Shown: positions 49,800-59,748, counted from the stretch's first letter. The stretch: 64,000 nt of DNA from an uncultured Alphaproteobacteria bacterium (GCA_902570265.1 CACFXF010000001.1:98536-162535); one strand, 5' to 3'. The notes: generated from the sequence alone by a model not told the origin. Program-made: numbers and translations.

Positions 49800-50882
49800 T
49801 TATCCCGCATACTTTTGAGATTTACCAGAAATTGCGGGCCTTTTTTCTGGTAAAATTCCTTTAGGAAATCGCTGCAAAATAAGTTGTAATAATAATCCAA
49901 TAAACAACATTCTTATAAATCCTGCGCGATTCTTTAGAATACTAATATCTACACTATCGAACATAGTTGCAAGTATTTCAATAAAACCATTTGTAACTAA
50001 TTCACTACTAGACCACACAAACCATATCAAAAATGCTCCTAAAATAGCACCTTTGTTATTACCAGAACCACCAGCTATTAACATTACCCAAACTAAAAAA
50101 GTCATTTTACTTGGATCAAAAGTCTGTGTTGGTTCTATAAGTCTTAAATGCTGTCCTAAAAAAGCTCCTGCTAAACCCATTATTACTGCACCCAAAATAA
50201 ATGCTTCAATTCTGCGCTTAGTGACATTTTTACCTGCAGCTGCAGCTGCATTTTCATTTTCTCTTATGGCCGTCATCATGCGTCCCCAAGGAGATACACG
50301 CAATTTCTCTAGCAAAAAGTATATGATTATAACAATAGTTAAAATAGTGCATGCAAAAAAAGGTTGCCACCACCATTTTGGAATACTATCAAAAAAAACT
50401 TCCCAACCTTTTGGGTTTGAAATAAAATTCATTGGAAAGTTACTATAAAATCTTTCTTCTGTGAAATGTTCCCATGTTCTTGGAATTTTATTAATACCCC
50501 TTGGACCATTAGTGATATCAGTTTCATTTTTTAATATTAACTTGATAATCTCTGCAATTCCAATAGTGGCAATGGCTAAATAATCTGCTCTCAATCGAAT
50601 ACAAATTAGACCAATTATAGTAGCAACTATTCCTGCAAAAATCATTGCCATAATATCGCCAACAATTAAAGGTAATTCTAAACCACCAAAATGAAACTGA
50701 CTTTTTGCAGTAGTTAATAAGGCATAAGTATAAGCACCAATTGCGGCAAAACCTGCTACTCCAGCATTAAATAAACCGGCAAATCCCCATTGAACGTTAA
50801 GTCCTAGTGCCAAAAGAGCATAAATACCACCAACAGTCAGAAGAGACATTGCATACAAGAAATATCCTAAAAAGATTTCCAT
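49800..50882 (-). CDS. livM: Branched-chain amino-acid ABC transporter permease LivM
   Basis: Inner-membrane permease. LLTVGGIYALLALGLNVQWGFAG at the N-terminus and the hallmark ENENAAAAAGKNV cytoplasmic coupling loop near the middle identify LivM. The longest frame starts at 50912, but ATG 50882 carries a GAGGGAGGG ribosome site at about 50892-50900 and gives a start 1 bp after the livH stop, so 360 aa is preferred. It is followed by livK after 12 bp. Confidence 0.92.
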   Translation of the reverse strand: MEIFLGYFLYAMSLLTVGGIYALLALGLNVQWGFAGLFNAGVAGFAAIGAYTYALLTTAKSQFHFGGLELPLIVGDIMAMIFAGIVATIIGLICIRLRADYLAIATIGIAEIIKLILKNETDITNGPRGINKIPRTWEHFTEERFYSNFPMNFISNPKGWEVFFDSIPKWWWQPFFACTILTIVIIIYFLLEKLRVSPWGRMMTAIRENENAAAAAGKNVTKRRIEAFILGAVIMGLAGAFLGQHLRLIEPTQTFDPSKMTFLVWVMLIAGGSGNNKGAILGAFLIWFVWSSSELVTNGFIEILATMFDSVDISILKNRAGFIRMLFIGLLLQLILQRFPKGILPEKRPAISGKSQKYAG

Positions 50883-50883
50883 G

Positions 50884-51831
50884 TTAGAATACCCTCCCTC
50901 TAAATAATCCACTTGGCCTAAATATGAGCATTATCACCATTATAGAAAATGCTACACCACTTTTATATCCAGGACTTATTACTGGTCCATCGCCTAGCCA
51001 CGGATAAGCCGATAATTCTTCAGCTAAACCAATAATTAAACCTCCAGCTACTGCACCAAAAGGTCTCCCTATTCCCCCCAATATAGCAGCTGCAAACATA
51101 GGAAGTAACATTCTAAAACCCATAGTGCTTTCTATAAATTGAGTATCCATAGCGAGGAAAACTCCTGCTGCTGCTGCACAAAAACCTCCAACTACCCAGG
51201 TAGCTTTCACAATATTTTCAACATTTATTCCAGACACCTCAGCTAAATTTGGATTATCAGAAACCGCTCTCATACCTTTTCCAATTTTAGTGCTAGACAA
51301 TAGATAATTAAAAATAAGCATTATAATTATTGTACCTAATAATATAAATATATGCTTATTGGGTATAAGAAGCATGATATCAAAACTTGATGTAAAGTCT
51401 TTTATGATTGGATTAGGTTTTGCTATTCCTTTGACAAAAGTTATTTGGTTGGGTCCCCATATGACTTGCACCATACTTCGTATAATTAACATCATCCCAA
51501 AACTTGCTATCACGATCATAATAGTTGGTGAGTTTCGAAATGGTTTATAAAATAATCTATCCACAATTAGAGCTAAAATAATAGCACAAATACTTGCAGG
51601 AATAGCTCCTATTATAGGATGTAAAATAAGACCAAAAGAAGAAGCTACTAAAACAAATTCCCATGTTAAATATGAACTTGTCATCATTATTTCGCCATGT
51701 GCAAAATTAGCGAATCTTAGGATACCAAAAGTCAAAGTTATGCCAATGGCCCCAAGTGCATAGATACAACCTAAGACTAATCCAGGGATAAAATAAAAAT
51801 TAATGAATTCAAACCAGAAACTTTCCCACAT
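50884..51831 (-). CDS. livH: Branched-chain amino-acid ABC transporter permease LivH
   Basis: Inner-membrane permease partner of LivM. LVLGCIYALGAIGITLTFGILRFANFAHG at 17-45 is the family entry; MRAVSDNPNLAEVSGI is the coupling loop contacting the ATPases, and AAAILGGIGRPFGAVAGG follows. Length of 315 aa is normal. It abuts livM (1 bp) and is 5 bp after the livF stop on the same strand, a tight operon. Confidence 0.94.
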   Translation of the reverse strand: MWESFWFEFINFYFIPGLVLGCIYALGAIGITLTFGILRFANFAHGEIMMTSSYLTWEFVLVASSFGLILHPIIGAIPASICAIILALIVDRLFYKPFRNSPTIMIVIASFGMMLIIRSMVQVIWGPNQITFVKGIAKPNPIIKDFTSSFDIMLLIPNKHIFILLGTIIIMLIFNYLLSSTKIGKGMRAVSDNPNLAEVSGINVENIVKATWVVGGFCAAAAGVFLAMDTQFIESTMGFRMLLPMFAAAILGGIGRPFGAVAGGLIIGLAEELSAYPWLGDGPVISPGYKSGVAFSIMVIMLIFRPSGLFRGRVF

Positions 51832-51836
51832 AATGT

Positions 51837-52556
51837 TTAACCTCTTGACCCAAGAAACATTAGTGCTACATCAGGATCAGAAGACAAATCTTGGCCAGTT
51901 CCAGTGTACCTATTGGAACCATCTACTAATACGTAACCACGGTGAGAAATTTGTAAGGCCTGTTTCGCATTTTGCTCTACCATAAGAACTGGAAGCCCAC
52001 TTTTATTTATTCTTTGTATAGTAGCAAAAATTTCTCCCCTGTATTTTGGAGATAAACCAGCTGTTGGTTCATCTAATAAAAGAACTTTGGCATTTAATAT
52101 TAAAGCTTTAGCCATTGCTACCATCTGTCTCTGCCCACCAGATAATTGACCCGCTAATTGGTTCCTTTTGTCCTTTAAATCTGGAAATAGGTTGTATAGT
52201 TCTTCAAATTTTTCTTTCAAATTAGTTTCAATAGTCCAAGCACCCATTTCAAGATTTTCATGCACTGATAAACTAACAAAAACATTATCTGTTTGAGGAA
52301 CATATCCAACACCTTTTCTGACAATATCACTTGGTTTTATGCCAGTAATTTTATTTTCTAGAAGAAAAATTTCACCGCTTTTAATGTCTAGAGTTCCAAG
52401 TATGGCTTTTAATATAGTTGATTTGCCAGCTCCATTAGGACCTATGATTGAAACTATCTCATTTGTATGAACCTCAATAGAAACATTATGCAAGATTTCG
52501 GTTTCTCCATAGCCTGCTATTAAATTATTAATTGATAAGATTTTATCGGAATTCAA
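51837..52556 (-). CDS. livF: ABC transporter ATP-binding protein LivF
   Basis: Cytoplasmic ATPase. Walker A GPNGAGKST, Q-loop VGYVPQTDNVF, signature LSGGQRQMVAMAKAL and Walker B LLLDEPTAGLSP are intact; 239 aa is typical. The start is TTG 52556, overlapping livG's stop by 4 bases, and is supported by GGAGGAG 6 bases upstream inside livG. It pairs with LivG to drive LivHM. Confidence 0.95.
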   Translation of the reverse strand: MNSDKILSINNLIAGYGETEILHNVSIEVHTNEIVSIIGPNGAGKSTILKAILGTLDIKSGEIFLLENKITGIKPSDIVRKGVGYVPQTDNVFVSLSVHENLEMGAWTIETNLKEKFEELYNLFPDLKDKRNQLAGQLSGGQRQMVAMAKALILNAKVLLLDEPTAGLSPKYRGEIFATIQRINKSGLPVLMVEQNAKQALQISHRGYVLVDGSNRYTGTGQDLSSDPDVALMFLGSRG

Positions 52557-53329
52557 ATATTTACTCCTCCTCCAAAATAGGCTTGAATTACCCTTTCATC
52601 ATTTTTAACGTAAGACATTGTTCCTTCTGTTAATACTTGACCTTCAGATAAAACAACAACTTTCTGACATAAATCAGCAATTAAATCCATGTCATGCTCA
52701 ATTATACAAAAAGTATAACCTCTTTCTATATTCAGCCGTCTAATCATATCTATAATTTTAAGCATAAGAGTAGGGTTAACGCCTGCTCCAGGCTCATCTA
52801 ACAGCACCAGTTTAGCATCCGTCATCATTGTACGACCAAGCTCTAATAGTTTTTTTTGTCCACCTGACAAATTTCCAGCTAGTTCATCTTTTAAATTTGA
52901 TAAACCTAAAAATTCCAAACTATCCAATGCTTTTTCTAATATTTCTTTTTCTCTTAATTTGACTCTTCTCGTTGAAAACCAACTGTTAAAAATGTTTTCT
53001 CCAACTTGATGAGATCCTGCTACCATAAGATTTTCTAAGACAGTCATTTTTTTGTATTCATGACTTAACTGAAAAGTTCTTAAAAGGCCAAGATCATATA
53101 GTTTGTGTGTTGGAACACCTGTTATATCTTCATTATATAAAAAAATCTTTCCTTTAGTCGGGGTTTCCGATCCAGCAATCATATTAAAAGTAGTAGTTTT
53201 TCCAGCACCATTTGGTCCGATCAAACCAAATATCTGACCTTCTAAAACTTCAAAACTTACACCCCTTACTGCTTGAAGTCCTCCATAATGCTTTTCTAAA
53301 TTCCGAACTTCTAGTACTATTTTGGACAA
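52553..53329 (-). CDS. livG: ABC transporter ATP-binding protein LivG
   Basis: Cytoplasmic ATPase partner of LivF. Walker A GPNGAGKTT, a LLRTFQLSHEYKKMTVLEN region after the Q-loop, signature NLSGGQKKLLELGRTMM and Walker B LVLLDEPGAGVNP, then IEHDMDLIADLC, a strong LivG mark. Start TTG 53329 with AAGGGAAAG upstream. It follows glpK by 120 bp on the same strand, linking the transporter to the glycerol genes. Confidence 0.95.
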   Translation of the reverse strand: MSKIVLEVRNLEKHYGGLQAVRGVSFEVLEGQIFGLIGPNGAGKTTTFNMIAGSETPTKGKIFLYNEDITGVPTHKLYDLGLLRTFQLSHEYKKMTVLENLMVAGSHQVGENIFNSWFSTRRVKLREKEILEKALDSLEFLGLSNLKDELAGNLSGGQKKLLELGRTMMTDAKLVLLDEPGAGVNPTLMLKIIDMIRRLNIERGYTFCIIEHDMDLIADLCQKVVVLSEGQVLTEGTMSYVKNDERVIQAYFGGGVNI

Positions 53330-53420
53330 GTTCTTTCCCTTTGAAAATAGTTATTTAAATTTTAATACTTCCTTTTTAAAGGTCTTTCAACTTTAAAGTA
53401 ATTGATGTATTCGCATAAAT

Positions 53421-53439
53421 TTTTGGTGAATTACCAAAA
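53421..53439 (-). terminator. Hairpin after glpK, possible partial terminator or processing site
   Basis: TTTTGGT (53421-53427) pairs with ACCAAAA (53433-53439), loop of five, just downstream of the glpK stop and 92 bp before livG. In the minus-strand transcript only a short ATTTA follows, so it is a poor terminator. A role in mRNA processing, giving different levels of glp and liv products, is as likely. Confidence 0.35.
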
Positions 53440-53449
53440 TATTTTAATT

Positions 53450-54931
53450 TTATAAAGTGCAAGAAACAGCTCTTTTCCAACCCTTATATAAATCACTTGC
53501 AATATATTTTTGTAACTTTGGCTTAAACCTAATATCAAGATCCCACTGCTCTGAAAAGTCATCCATTTTCGGATAAACACCAGCCTTTAAACCTGCCAAC
53601 CATGCTGCTCCGAGTGCGGTAGTTTCTAAAAATTTAGGTCTATCTACTGGGGCTTGAATTATATTTGATAAATTTTGCATTGTCCAATTTGATGCTGACA
53701 TACCGCCATCTACCCTTAAAATAAGTTTATCTGATGACATTTCAAAATCTAATAACATCGCATTTATAAGATCTAGTGATTGAAAAGCTACACTTTCAAG
53801 AGCAGCCTTTGTAATTTCTTTTTGTCCAGTATTTCTATTTAGACCAAAAATTGCACCTCTTACGTCTGGCTGCCAATACGGTGCTCCAAGACCTGTAAAA
53901 GCTGGTACAAAATATAGCCTTTGATCTTGATCAGCTTCTTCAGCCATAATACCACTTTTATCAGCTGATTTAAAAAACTTCATCTCATCTCGAAGCCATT
54001 GTATAACTGCACCAGCTATAAAGATTGAACCTTCTAATGCATAAGTCGTTTTATTATTAATTCTATAAGCAATTGTAGTAAGCATGTTATTTTCACTTTT
54101 TACAAATTTAGATCCTGTATTTAAAAGTGAAAAACATCCTGTTCCATATGTTGATTTTATCATACCAGGATTAAAACATGCTTGACCTATCGCAGCAGCT
54201 TGTTGATCTCCAGCAACACCAAGAATAGGTATTGATGTACCAAAAATGTTTTCATCTACTTCTCCAAAAAAATCTGCTGAATCTAATACTCTAGGTAACA
54301 TATTCATAGGAATTCCCATTAAATTGCAAATTTCTTCATCCCATTTATTGTCTTTAATATTGAATAGCATTGTCCTCGACGCATTAGTTGCATCAGTTAC
54401 GTGTGATTTTCCTCCAGTAAGTTTCCAAATTAAATATGAATCTACAGTTCCAAAAATAAGCTCACCATTCTTAGCTCTATTATGACCATCAGGAATATTA
54501 TTAATAAGCCAATTAAGTTTTGTAGATGAAAAATAAGGGTCTAAAAGAAGACCAGTTTTATTTTTTATCATTTCTTCTTTAGATTGTTCTTTAAGTTTTT
54601 TACAGAAATCGCTTGTTCTTCTATCTTGCCAAACAATAGCGTTAACAGGACATTTTCCAGATTTAGGATCCCATACAACAGTCGTTTCTCTTTGGTTTGT
54701 TATTCCAATTGCAGTAATCTTATCTGCAGTTAATTTCGATTTTTTTAACACATCTTTAAATGTAGATACTGCTGTATTCCATAAATCTTCTGGATCATGC
54801 TCAACCCAACCTGAATGAGGGAAATATTGTGTAAACTCTTTTTGTGAAATATTAACTGCACTCATATTATGGTCAAATAAAATAGATCTTGTAGAAGTTG
54901 TTCCCTGATCGATTGCTACTATGTAAGACAT
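53450..54931 (-). CDS. glpK: Glycerol kinase
   Basis: Phosphorylates glycerol to glycerol 3-phosphate. The FGGY-family fold opens with [16 protein letters not shown]; the middle has [37 protein letters not shown] and [10 protein letters not shown]; the C-terminal half has [15 protein letters not shown] and [11 protein letters not shown]. Length of 493 aa is normal. It starts 30 bp downstream of glpD, in the same operon. It could be fed by facilitated entry of glycerol; no glpF is in the window. Confidence 0.96.
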   Translation of the reverse strand: MSYIVAIDQGTTSTRSILFDHNMSAVNISQKEFTQYFPHSGWVEHDPEDLWNTAVSTFKDVLKKSKLTADKITAIGITNQRETTVVWDPKSGKCPVNAIVWQDRRTSDFCKKLKEQSKEEMIKNKTGLLLDPYFSSTKLNWLINNIPDGHNRAKNGELIFGTVDSYLIWKLTGGKSHVTDATNASRTMLFNIKDNKWDEEICNLMGIPMNMLPRVLDSADFFGEVDENIFGTSIPILGVAGDQQAAAIGQACFNPGMIKSTYGTGCFSLLNTGSKFVKSENNMLTTIAYRINNKTTYALEGSIFIAGAVIQWLRDEMKFFKSADKSGIMAEEADQDQRLYFVPAFTGLGAPYWQPDVRGAIFGLNRNTGQKEITKAALESVAFQSLDLINAMLLDFEMSSDKLILRVDGGMSASNWTMQNLSNIIQAPVDRPKFLETTALGAAWLAGLKAGVYPKMDDFSEQWDLDIRFKPKLQKYIASDLYKGWKRAVSCTL

Positions 54932-54961
54932 TTGTTTACCTACTGTTTTAAAGTTTTATCG

Positions 54962-56452
54962 TTAAATTCTTGATTCTATCCATTTTTTTAATTTATTCTT
55001 TTGAGATTTATTAAACTTTAGTCCAAGTTTGGTCCTTCTCCATAAAATATCGTCCGCTGAATTTGCAAATTCGTTTTTTAAAAGCCAGTCTACCTCGATT
55101 TCTGTTAAAGAATGCCCAAAATTTTTACCTAAATCTTTTTTAGATTTTACATTTTTTAAAATTTGATAACTTAAAGTACCATAATAATTAATGAAACGTT
55201 TCGCACATTTTTGACCTAGATAAGGGTAGTTTTTTTGCAATTTGTTAATTACCTCTTTTTTTTCGTTAACTAAAAAATCACCTCCTGGAAGAGGTTTTTT
55301 CATAGTCCAATCATGTCCCATCTCGGGAAAAAAGTCTTTTAATTTTGAAAGTACATTTTCGGACAATTTTCTAAAAGTTGTAAGTTTTCCACCATAAATT
55401 GTAAGAAAAGGTAAATGACCTATATATTCCAAATTTAAAACATAATCTCTAGTGATAGACGATATATTCTCATTATGCTGGTTTTTTTTGTTATAAAGCG
55501 GCCTTACACCAGAAAAAGTTGAAATTATCTGATCCTTTTTAAGGTTAAAACTAAAATAACTATTGATAAAATTTAATAAGTAGTTTGTTTCTTCATCAGA
55601 GCATTTAGGTTTTATTTCTATATTTTGATGAACAACTTCCGTTGTACCAATAAGACTAAATTCCTCTTGAAAAGGAATAACAAAAATTATTCTTCCATCT
55701 TGCCCTGTCAGAAAAAAAGCATGGTTGTGATCAAATAATTTATCTACCACTAAGTGACTACCTTTTATTAATCTAGTAGAATAAGGACCTTTCAAACTGA
55801 AATGCTGGTTTATATTTTCAACCCACGGACCAGAAGCATTCACAATGCATTTGCAAAAGTGTTCATGAATTTCACCATTTTTGTTTTTTGTGGTTACACT
55901 CCATAAACTCCCTTTTTTTGTAAAGTTAATTACCTTAGTACGGGTTAAGATATTAGCACCCATTTCTTTTGCATCCACTGCGTTTAATACTACCAAACGT
56001 GAATCTTCAACCCAGCAATCAGAATAAATAAAAGCTTTTTTGAATTTTGATTTTACAAAAGAATTTAAAATTGAATTTTGAAGATTTATGGATTTAGTTT
56101 TTGTTAGAGTAGAATATCCTGCAATATAATCATAAATAAATAATCCACACCTTATAAAAAAATTATTTATTCTAAAACTTTCTAAAGGAATAAGAAAACG
56201 CATAGGCCAGCAAATATGTGGCATGATTTTAAGTAAAACGTCACGCTCTTTTAATGCTTCCTTTACCAATTTAAAATCAAAATATTTTAAATATCTTAAA
56301 CCACCATGAATAAGTTTTGTTGACGCTGAAGAGGTTCCACTGGCAAGATCATCCATCTCAGCTAAGCAAATTTTTAGGCCTCTACCTGAAGCATCTCTTG
56401 CGATACCACAACCATTAATTCCTCCACCTATTATAAAAATATCATAAATCAT
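54962..56452 (-). CDS. glpD: Aerobic glycerol-3-phosphate dehydrogenase
   Basis: FAD membrane-associated enzyme that oxidises glycerol 3-phosphate to DHAP and feeds electrons to ubiquinone. FIIGGGINGCGIARDASGRG is the FAD loop; ELMDDLASGTSSAS-like AEMDDLASGTSSASTKLIHGG, NASGPWVENI and GVRPLYNKK follow. A longer frame opens at TTG 56524 with no ribosome site; ATG 56452 puts the FAD loop near the N-terminus and gives 496 aa, so I use it. It heads the glpD-glpK-livGFHMK series and is divergent from the Gfo/Idh gene (161 bp). Confidence 0.94.
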   Translation of the reverse strand: MIYDIFIIGGGINGCGIARDASGRGLKICLAEMDDLASGTSSASTKLIHGGLRYLKYFDFKLVKEALKERDVLLKIMPHICWPMRFLIPLESFRINNFFIRCGLFIYDYIAGYSTLTKTKSINLQNSILNSFVKSKFKKAFIYSDCWVEDSRLVVLNAVDAKEMGANILTRTKVINFTKKGSLWSVTTKNKNGEIHEHFCKCIVNASGPWVENINQHFSLKGPYSTRLIKGSHLVVDKLFDHNHAFFLTGQDGRIIFVIPFQEEFSLIGTTEVVHQNIEIKPKCSDEETNYLLNFINSYFSFNLKKDQIISTFSGVRPLYNKKNQHNENISSITRDYVLNLEYIGHLPFLTIYGGKLTTFRKLSENVLSKLKDFFPEMGHDWTMKKPLPGGDFLVNEKKEVINKLQKNYPYLGQKCAKRFINYYGTLSYQILKNVKSKKDLGKNFGHSLTEIEVDWLLKNEFANSADDILWRRTKLGLKFNKSQKNKLKKWIESRI

Positions 56453-56612
56453 TTTATTTAGACAATTAATTCTTTTTTTTACCAAGTTTAATAAAGGATT
56501 ATAAATTTTATTTATGAAGAACAAGTTTAAATAAGTTTTTTTATAAATTCATATTGAATTTATTTTAAATATAGAAGATTAAATTGAGGTAAATAATCAA
56601 AGTTTATGAATC

Positions 56613-57653
56613 ATGAAAATTGCTGTAATAGGCGCAGGATTAGCTGGGAAACAACATATTGATACAATTTTGAATAACAAAAATTGTGAATTAGATCTAA
56701 TTGTTGACCCCAGCCAAGAAGCTTATGAACTTTCAAAAAAACTAAATGTTCAATATTTCTCCAGTACTGAATTAGCACTTAAAAAGTGTAGACCAGATGG
56801 TGCAATTATAGCTACGCCTAATTCTAAACATAAAGAAAATGCAGAACTTTTCTTAAACGAAAAAATACCAGTTCTTATTGAAAAACCTTTATCATCAGAT
56901 ATTAAAAGTGCCATAGAAATAGTTATTTATGCAAAAAAACAGAAGACTACAGTTTTAACAGGACATCACAGAAGACATAATAAAATTATTCAAAATGCAA
57001 AAAGAAAAATTCAATCTGGAAATTTAGGTAAAATTATTTCCATTCATGCAACTTGCTGGTTATTCAAACCCAATAACTATTTTAATTCTTGGAGAAAATC
57101 TGTAGGTGGTGGCCCTTTATTAATTAATTTAGTTCATGATATTGACCTTATGCGTTATTTAATTGGAGAAATAGAATGTGTTTTAAGCTTTGAATCAAAT
57201 TCAATTAGAGGTGGAGATACTGAAGATACTGCTGTTGTTCTGTTAAAATTTGAGAATGGATCTTTGGGTACTTTATCAGTGTCAGATACAATTATAAGCC
57301 CTTGGAGTTGGGAACTTACTTCTAAAGAAAACTCTATTTATCCTAACCAGAAACAAAACTGCTATTGGATAGGAGGAACACATGGATCTTTGGAGTTACC
57401 TCAATCAAAAATTTGGAAAAGTACTGAAAAGAGAAGCTGGTGGGAACCTTTGACCTACACTAATAATAAAGTTTATGAAACTAAAAATCACCCATTAAAT
57501 GAGCAATTAGATAATTTTTTAGCAGTTATTGAAAAAAAACAAGAACCTGTTTGTTCTGGATTAGATGGTTTAAATACATTAGCAGTTATTGAGGCAATTA
57601 AGTTAGCTGCCAAAAGAGGAGCTGCAGTTAAACCAGAAATACTTACAGATTAA
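56613..57653 (+). CDS. Gfo/Idh/MocA-family oxidoreductase
   Basis: NAD(P)-dependent sugar or inositol-type dehydrogenase. Rossmann loop AVIGAGLAGKQHID, VEKPLSS-like VLIEKPLSSD with the conserved Lys, GHHRRHNKII, and a catalytic segment GGGPLLINLVHDIDLMRYL containing the Asp-His. Length of 346 aa is normal. The substrate (inositol, a sugar acid or similar) is not evident and no kinase or isomerase sits beside it. It precedes terC by 55 bp. Confidence 0.88.
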   Translation: MKIAVIGAGLAGKQHIDTILNNKNCELDLIVDPSQEAYELSKKLNVQYFSSTELALKKCRPDGAIIATPNSKHKENAELFLNEKIPVLIEKPLSSDIKSAIEIVIYAKKQKTTVLTGHHRRHNKIIQNAKRKIQSGNLGKIISIHATCWLFKPNNYFNSWRKSVGGGPLLINLVHDIDLMRYLIGEIECVLSFESNSIRGGDTEDTAVVLLKFENGSLGTLSVSDTIISPWSWELTSKENSIYPNQKQNCYWIGGTHGSLELPQSKIWKSTEKRSWWEPLTYTNNKVYETKNHPLNEQLDNFLAVIEKKQEPVCSGLDGLNTLAVIEAIKLAAKRGAAVKPEILTD

Positions 57654-57708
57654 CCTCCATTTATTTAACAATAGTATTATTATATAAAATCAAATATTAA
57701 GATGAACT

Positions 57709-58317
57709 ATGAATGAACAAATTTGGAATATAATTCAGATTTTATTTGCTGATATTATTTTATCAGGTGATAATGCTTTAATAATTGGAATGGCAGCTTC
57801 TGGTCTTTCTCCTGAATTAAGAAGAAAGGCTTTTATTTTAGGAATTGCTCTAGCTGCCTTTTTTAGAATATTTTTTGCCATTATTGCTACTTATTTAATC
57901 GAAATACCAGGTATTTTGTTTTTTGGAGGTTTACTTTTATATTTTGTATGCTGGCGATTTTATAAAGAATTAAGACTAAATTCTGCAGAAAATAAAAAAA
58001 ATAAAATTGAAAATCAAGACTTTTCCATCAATGACAATAAAAAATTATTCAATGCACTTATAACCATTACAATAGCAGATATTTCTATGTCCATTGATAA
58101 TGTTCTCGCAGTAGCTGCTATCGCTAGAGATGATCGAATTCTTCTTATTTTTGGCCTTATTTTAGCAATAGTTTTTATGGCATTTTTTGCAACAATTATT
58201 ATGAAAATCCTTACAAAATATAAATGGGTTTCATGGCTAGGGTTATTATTTTTAATATATCTGTCAACAGAAATGGTTATTGACGGATTTCCTGACTTTT
58301 ATGAAATTTTGGAATAA
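57709..58317 (+). CDS. TerC-family integral membrane protein
   Basis: A 202-residue membrane protein of about six helices. The TerC hallmark FADIILSGDNALIIGMAA at 12-29 and a second DISMSIDNVLAVAAIA near 122 carry the paired Asp/Asn in the membrane. Members are related to tellurite resistance and, more recently, to manganese export. No ter operon is nearby, so metal homeostasis is the more likely role. It ends 15 bp from the converging ferredoxin. Confidence 0.88.
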   Translation: MNEQIWNIIQILFADIILSGDNALIIGMAASGLSPELRRKAFILGIALAAFFRIFFAIIATYLIEIPGILFFGGLLLYFVCWRFYKELRLNSAENKKNKIENQDFSINDNKKLFNALITITIADISMSIDNVLAVAAIARDDRILLIFGLILAIVFMAFFATIIMKILTKYKWVSWLGLLFLIYLSTEMVIDGFPDFYEILE

Positions 58318-58332
58318 AAAAATTGATTTTAA

Positions 58333-58653
58333 TTAACTATCAATATCAATATATATGTCATCTTCAATAACTTTTAGTTCGTAAGTTTTTAAATCATCAC
58401 ATGCAGGTGACCTAACCGCTTTACCCGTCTTATAGTTAAACTGACCATTATGCATAGGACACTCAATGATATCATCCATAACAAGTCCATCCTCAAGGTG
58501 TACATTCTCATGAGTGCAAATACCATCAGTACAAAAATATTCTTCACTAGGACTACAATAAATAGCGAATGTTTTATTTTCAAAATCAAAGCGAATTAAA
58601 TCCTCCACCTCTATTTCTTCTTTTTTACATACCTTTATCCAGTTTACCATCAT
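58333..58653 (-). CDS. Rieske-type [2Fe-2S] ferredoxin (MocE/NasE-like)
   Basis: A 106-residue soluble Rieske ferredoxin. The cluster ligands are C46-x-H48 in GICTHENVHL and C65-x-x-H68 in ECPMHNGQFN, in the spacing of dioxygenase-type ferredoxins, with no disulfide Cys pair. Normally such a protein passes electrons to a ring-hydroxylating oxygenase or a demethylase. No oxygenase or reductase gene is beside it, so its partner is unknown. ATG 58653 and ATG 58650 are both possible starts. Confidence 0.88.
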   Translation of the reverse strand: MMVNWIKVCKKEEIEVEDLIRFDFENKTFAIYCSPSEEYFCTDGICTHENVHLEDGLVMDDIIECPMHNGQFNYKTGKAVRSPACDDLKTYELKVIEDDIYIDIDS

Positions 58654-58710
58654 ACACCTAAAAGTTTTAATTTATTAATTAAGCTAAATTTCAAAATCTA
58701 ACTTCTTTCT

Positions 58711-59646
58711 TTACTTTTTAAAATTACTAAATTTTTCCCTTGATTTGATACCTTCCCTCCAAACAATAATCAGACCACCACCTACAATGCCTAAAATCCC
58801 AGGGAATAATTTATCAAATGGCCATTCTGAAAAGAAAACCCAACCAAGTGCAAAAGCAATAGGCAGTCCAAAATACTCAAATGGTGCAATTAGACTCGGT
58901 TCTACTAACCTGTATCCCCAAATCAAAAAAATTACCCCAGTTCCCCCTGTAAAACCAATGATTGCAAGTAAAAACAAATCATAGAAAGAGCTAATATAAC
59001 TAAAAGATAGTGTAAATCCACAAATTAAAATTGCTGCTATTAAAGTAGTTAATTGTGTATATAGTTGTATATTAGTTGTGTGAACTTCTTTCGGAAAAAG
59101 TCTTACTAGAACACTAGATAAAGCATATCCAAAAGCAGCACCAAGAGGAAGCAGAGCGTAAATTGAAAAAATCTCTGAACCAGGCCTTATAATTATTACT
59201 ATTCCTAAAAAACCTAATAATACGGCAGACCACCTCCAATAACCAACAACATTTCCAAGTATTGGAACAGACAAGGCTGTTAAGAAAATTGGCGTAGAAA
59301 ATACAAGTGTTGCTGCTGTCGCATACTCTAAGTTCATAATGGATAAATAAAAGCAACCTTGAGCAAACACTATGCTTAATCCTCTTGTTACGGAAAGTAG
59401 TTTGTGACGAAAATTAAAGGTATTTTTTTTGATTCTAAAATCGTACGAAATAATTAAGTATACAATCAAAGGAAATAAGCCAAAAAAATTTCTTGCAACT
59501 GCATATTGCATTACTGAATATTTATTGTCCATTGATTTAATAATAATGCCCATAATATCCAATAAAAAAACTCCAATAAGCATATAGATAATTGCTTTTT
59601 GTAAGGAACTAGTGTTAATTTTATTGAAACCAAGAAATTTGATCAT
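58711..59646 (-). CDS. EamA/DMT-family membrane transporter
   Basis: A ten-helix DMT-family exporter/permease, 311 aa. N-terminal YMLIGVFLLDIMGIIIK, then LEYATAATLVFSTPIFLTAL and a second repeat ending FEYFGLPIAFALGWVFFSEWP and GILGIVGGGLIIVWREG. Similar proteins export amino-acid or nucleoside metabolites. It precedes the Rieske ferredoxin by 57 bp on the same strand and is divergent from the FAD oxidase at 59749 (102 bp). Confidence 0.87.
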   Translation of the reverse strand: MIKFLGFNKINTSSLQKAIIYMLIGVFLLDIMGIIIKSMDNKYSVMQYAVARNFFGLFPLIVYLIISYDFRIKKNTFNFRHKLLSVTRGLSIVFAQGCFYLSIMNLEYATAATLVFSTPIFLTALSVPILGNVVGYWRWSAVLLGFLGIVIIIRPGSEIFSIYALLPLGAAFGYALSSVLVRLFPKEVHTTNIQLYTQLTTLIAAILICGFTLSFSYISSFYDLFLLAIIGFTGGTGVIFLIWGYRLVEPSLIAPFEYFGLPIAFALGWVFFSEWPFDKLFPGILGIVGGGLIIVWREGIKSREKFSNFKK

Positions 59647-59748
59647 TATTTCTATTTATAATCAAAAGTAAAATTATTGAACAATATTATACATATTTTT
59701 TTTATGATTTATTATTAATTTTTAAAATTTGGAATAAATTTTTAAAAA

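Noticed and set aside
50053..50448. 131-codon plus-strand frame opposite livM
   Set aside because: Shadow of a permease gene; no ribosome site or recognisable protein.
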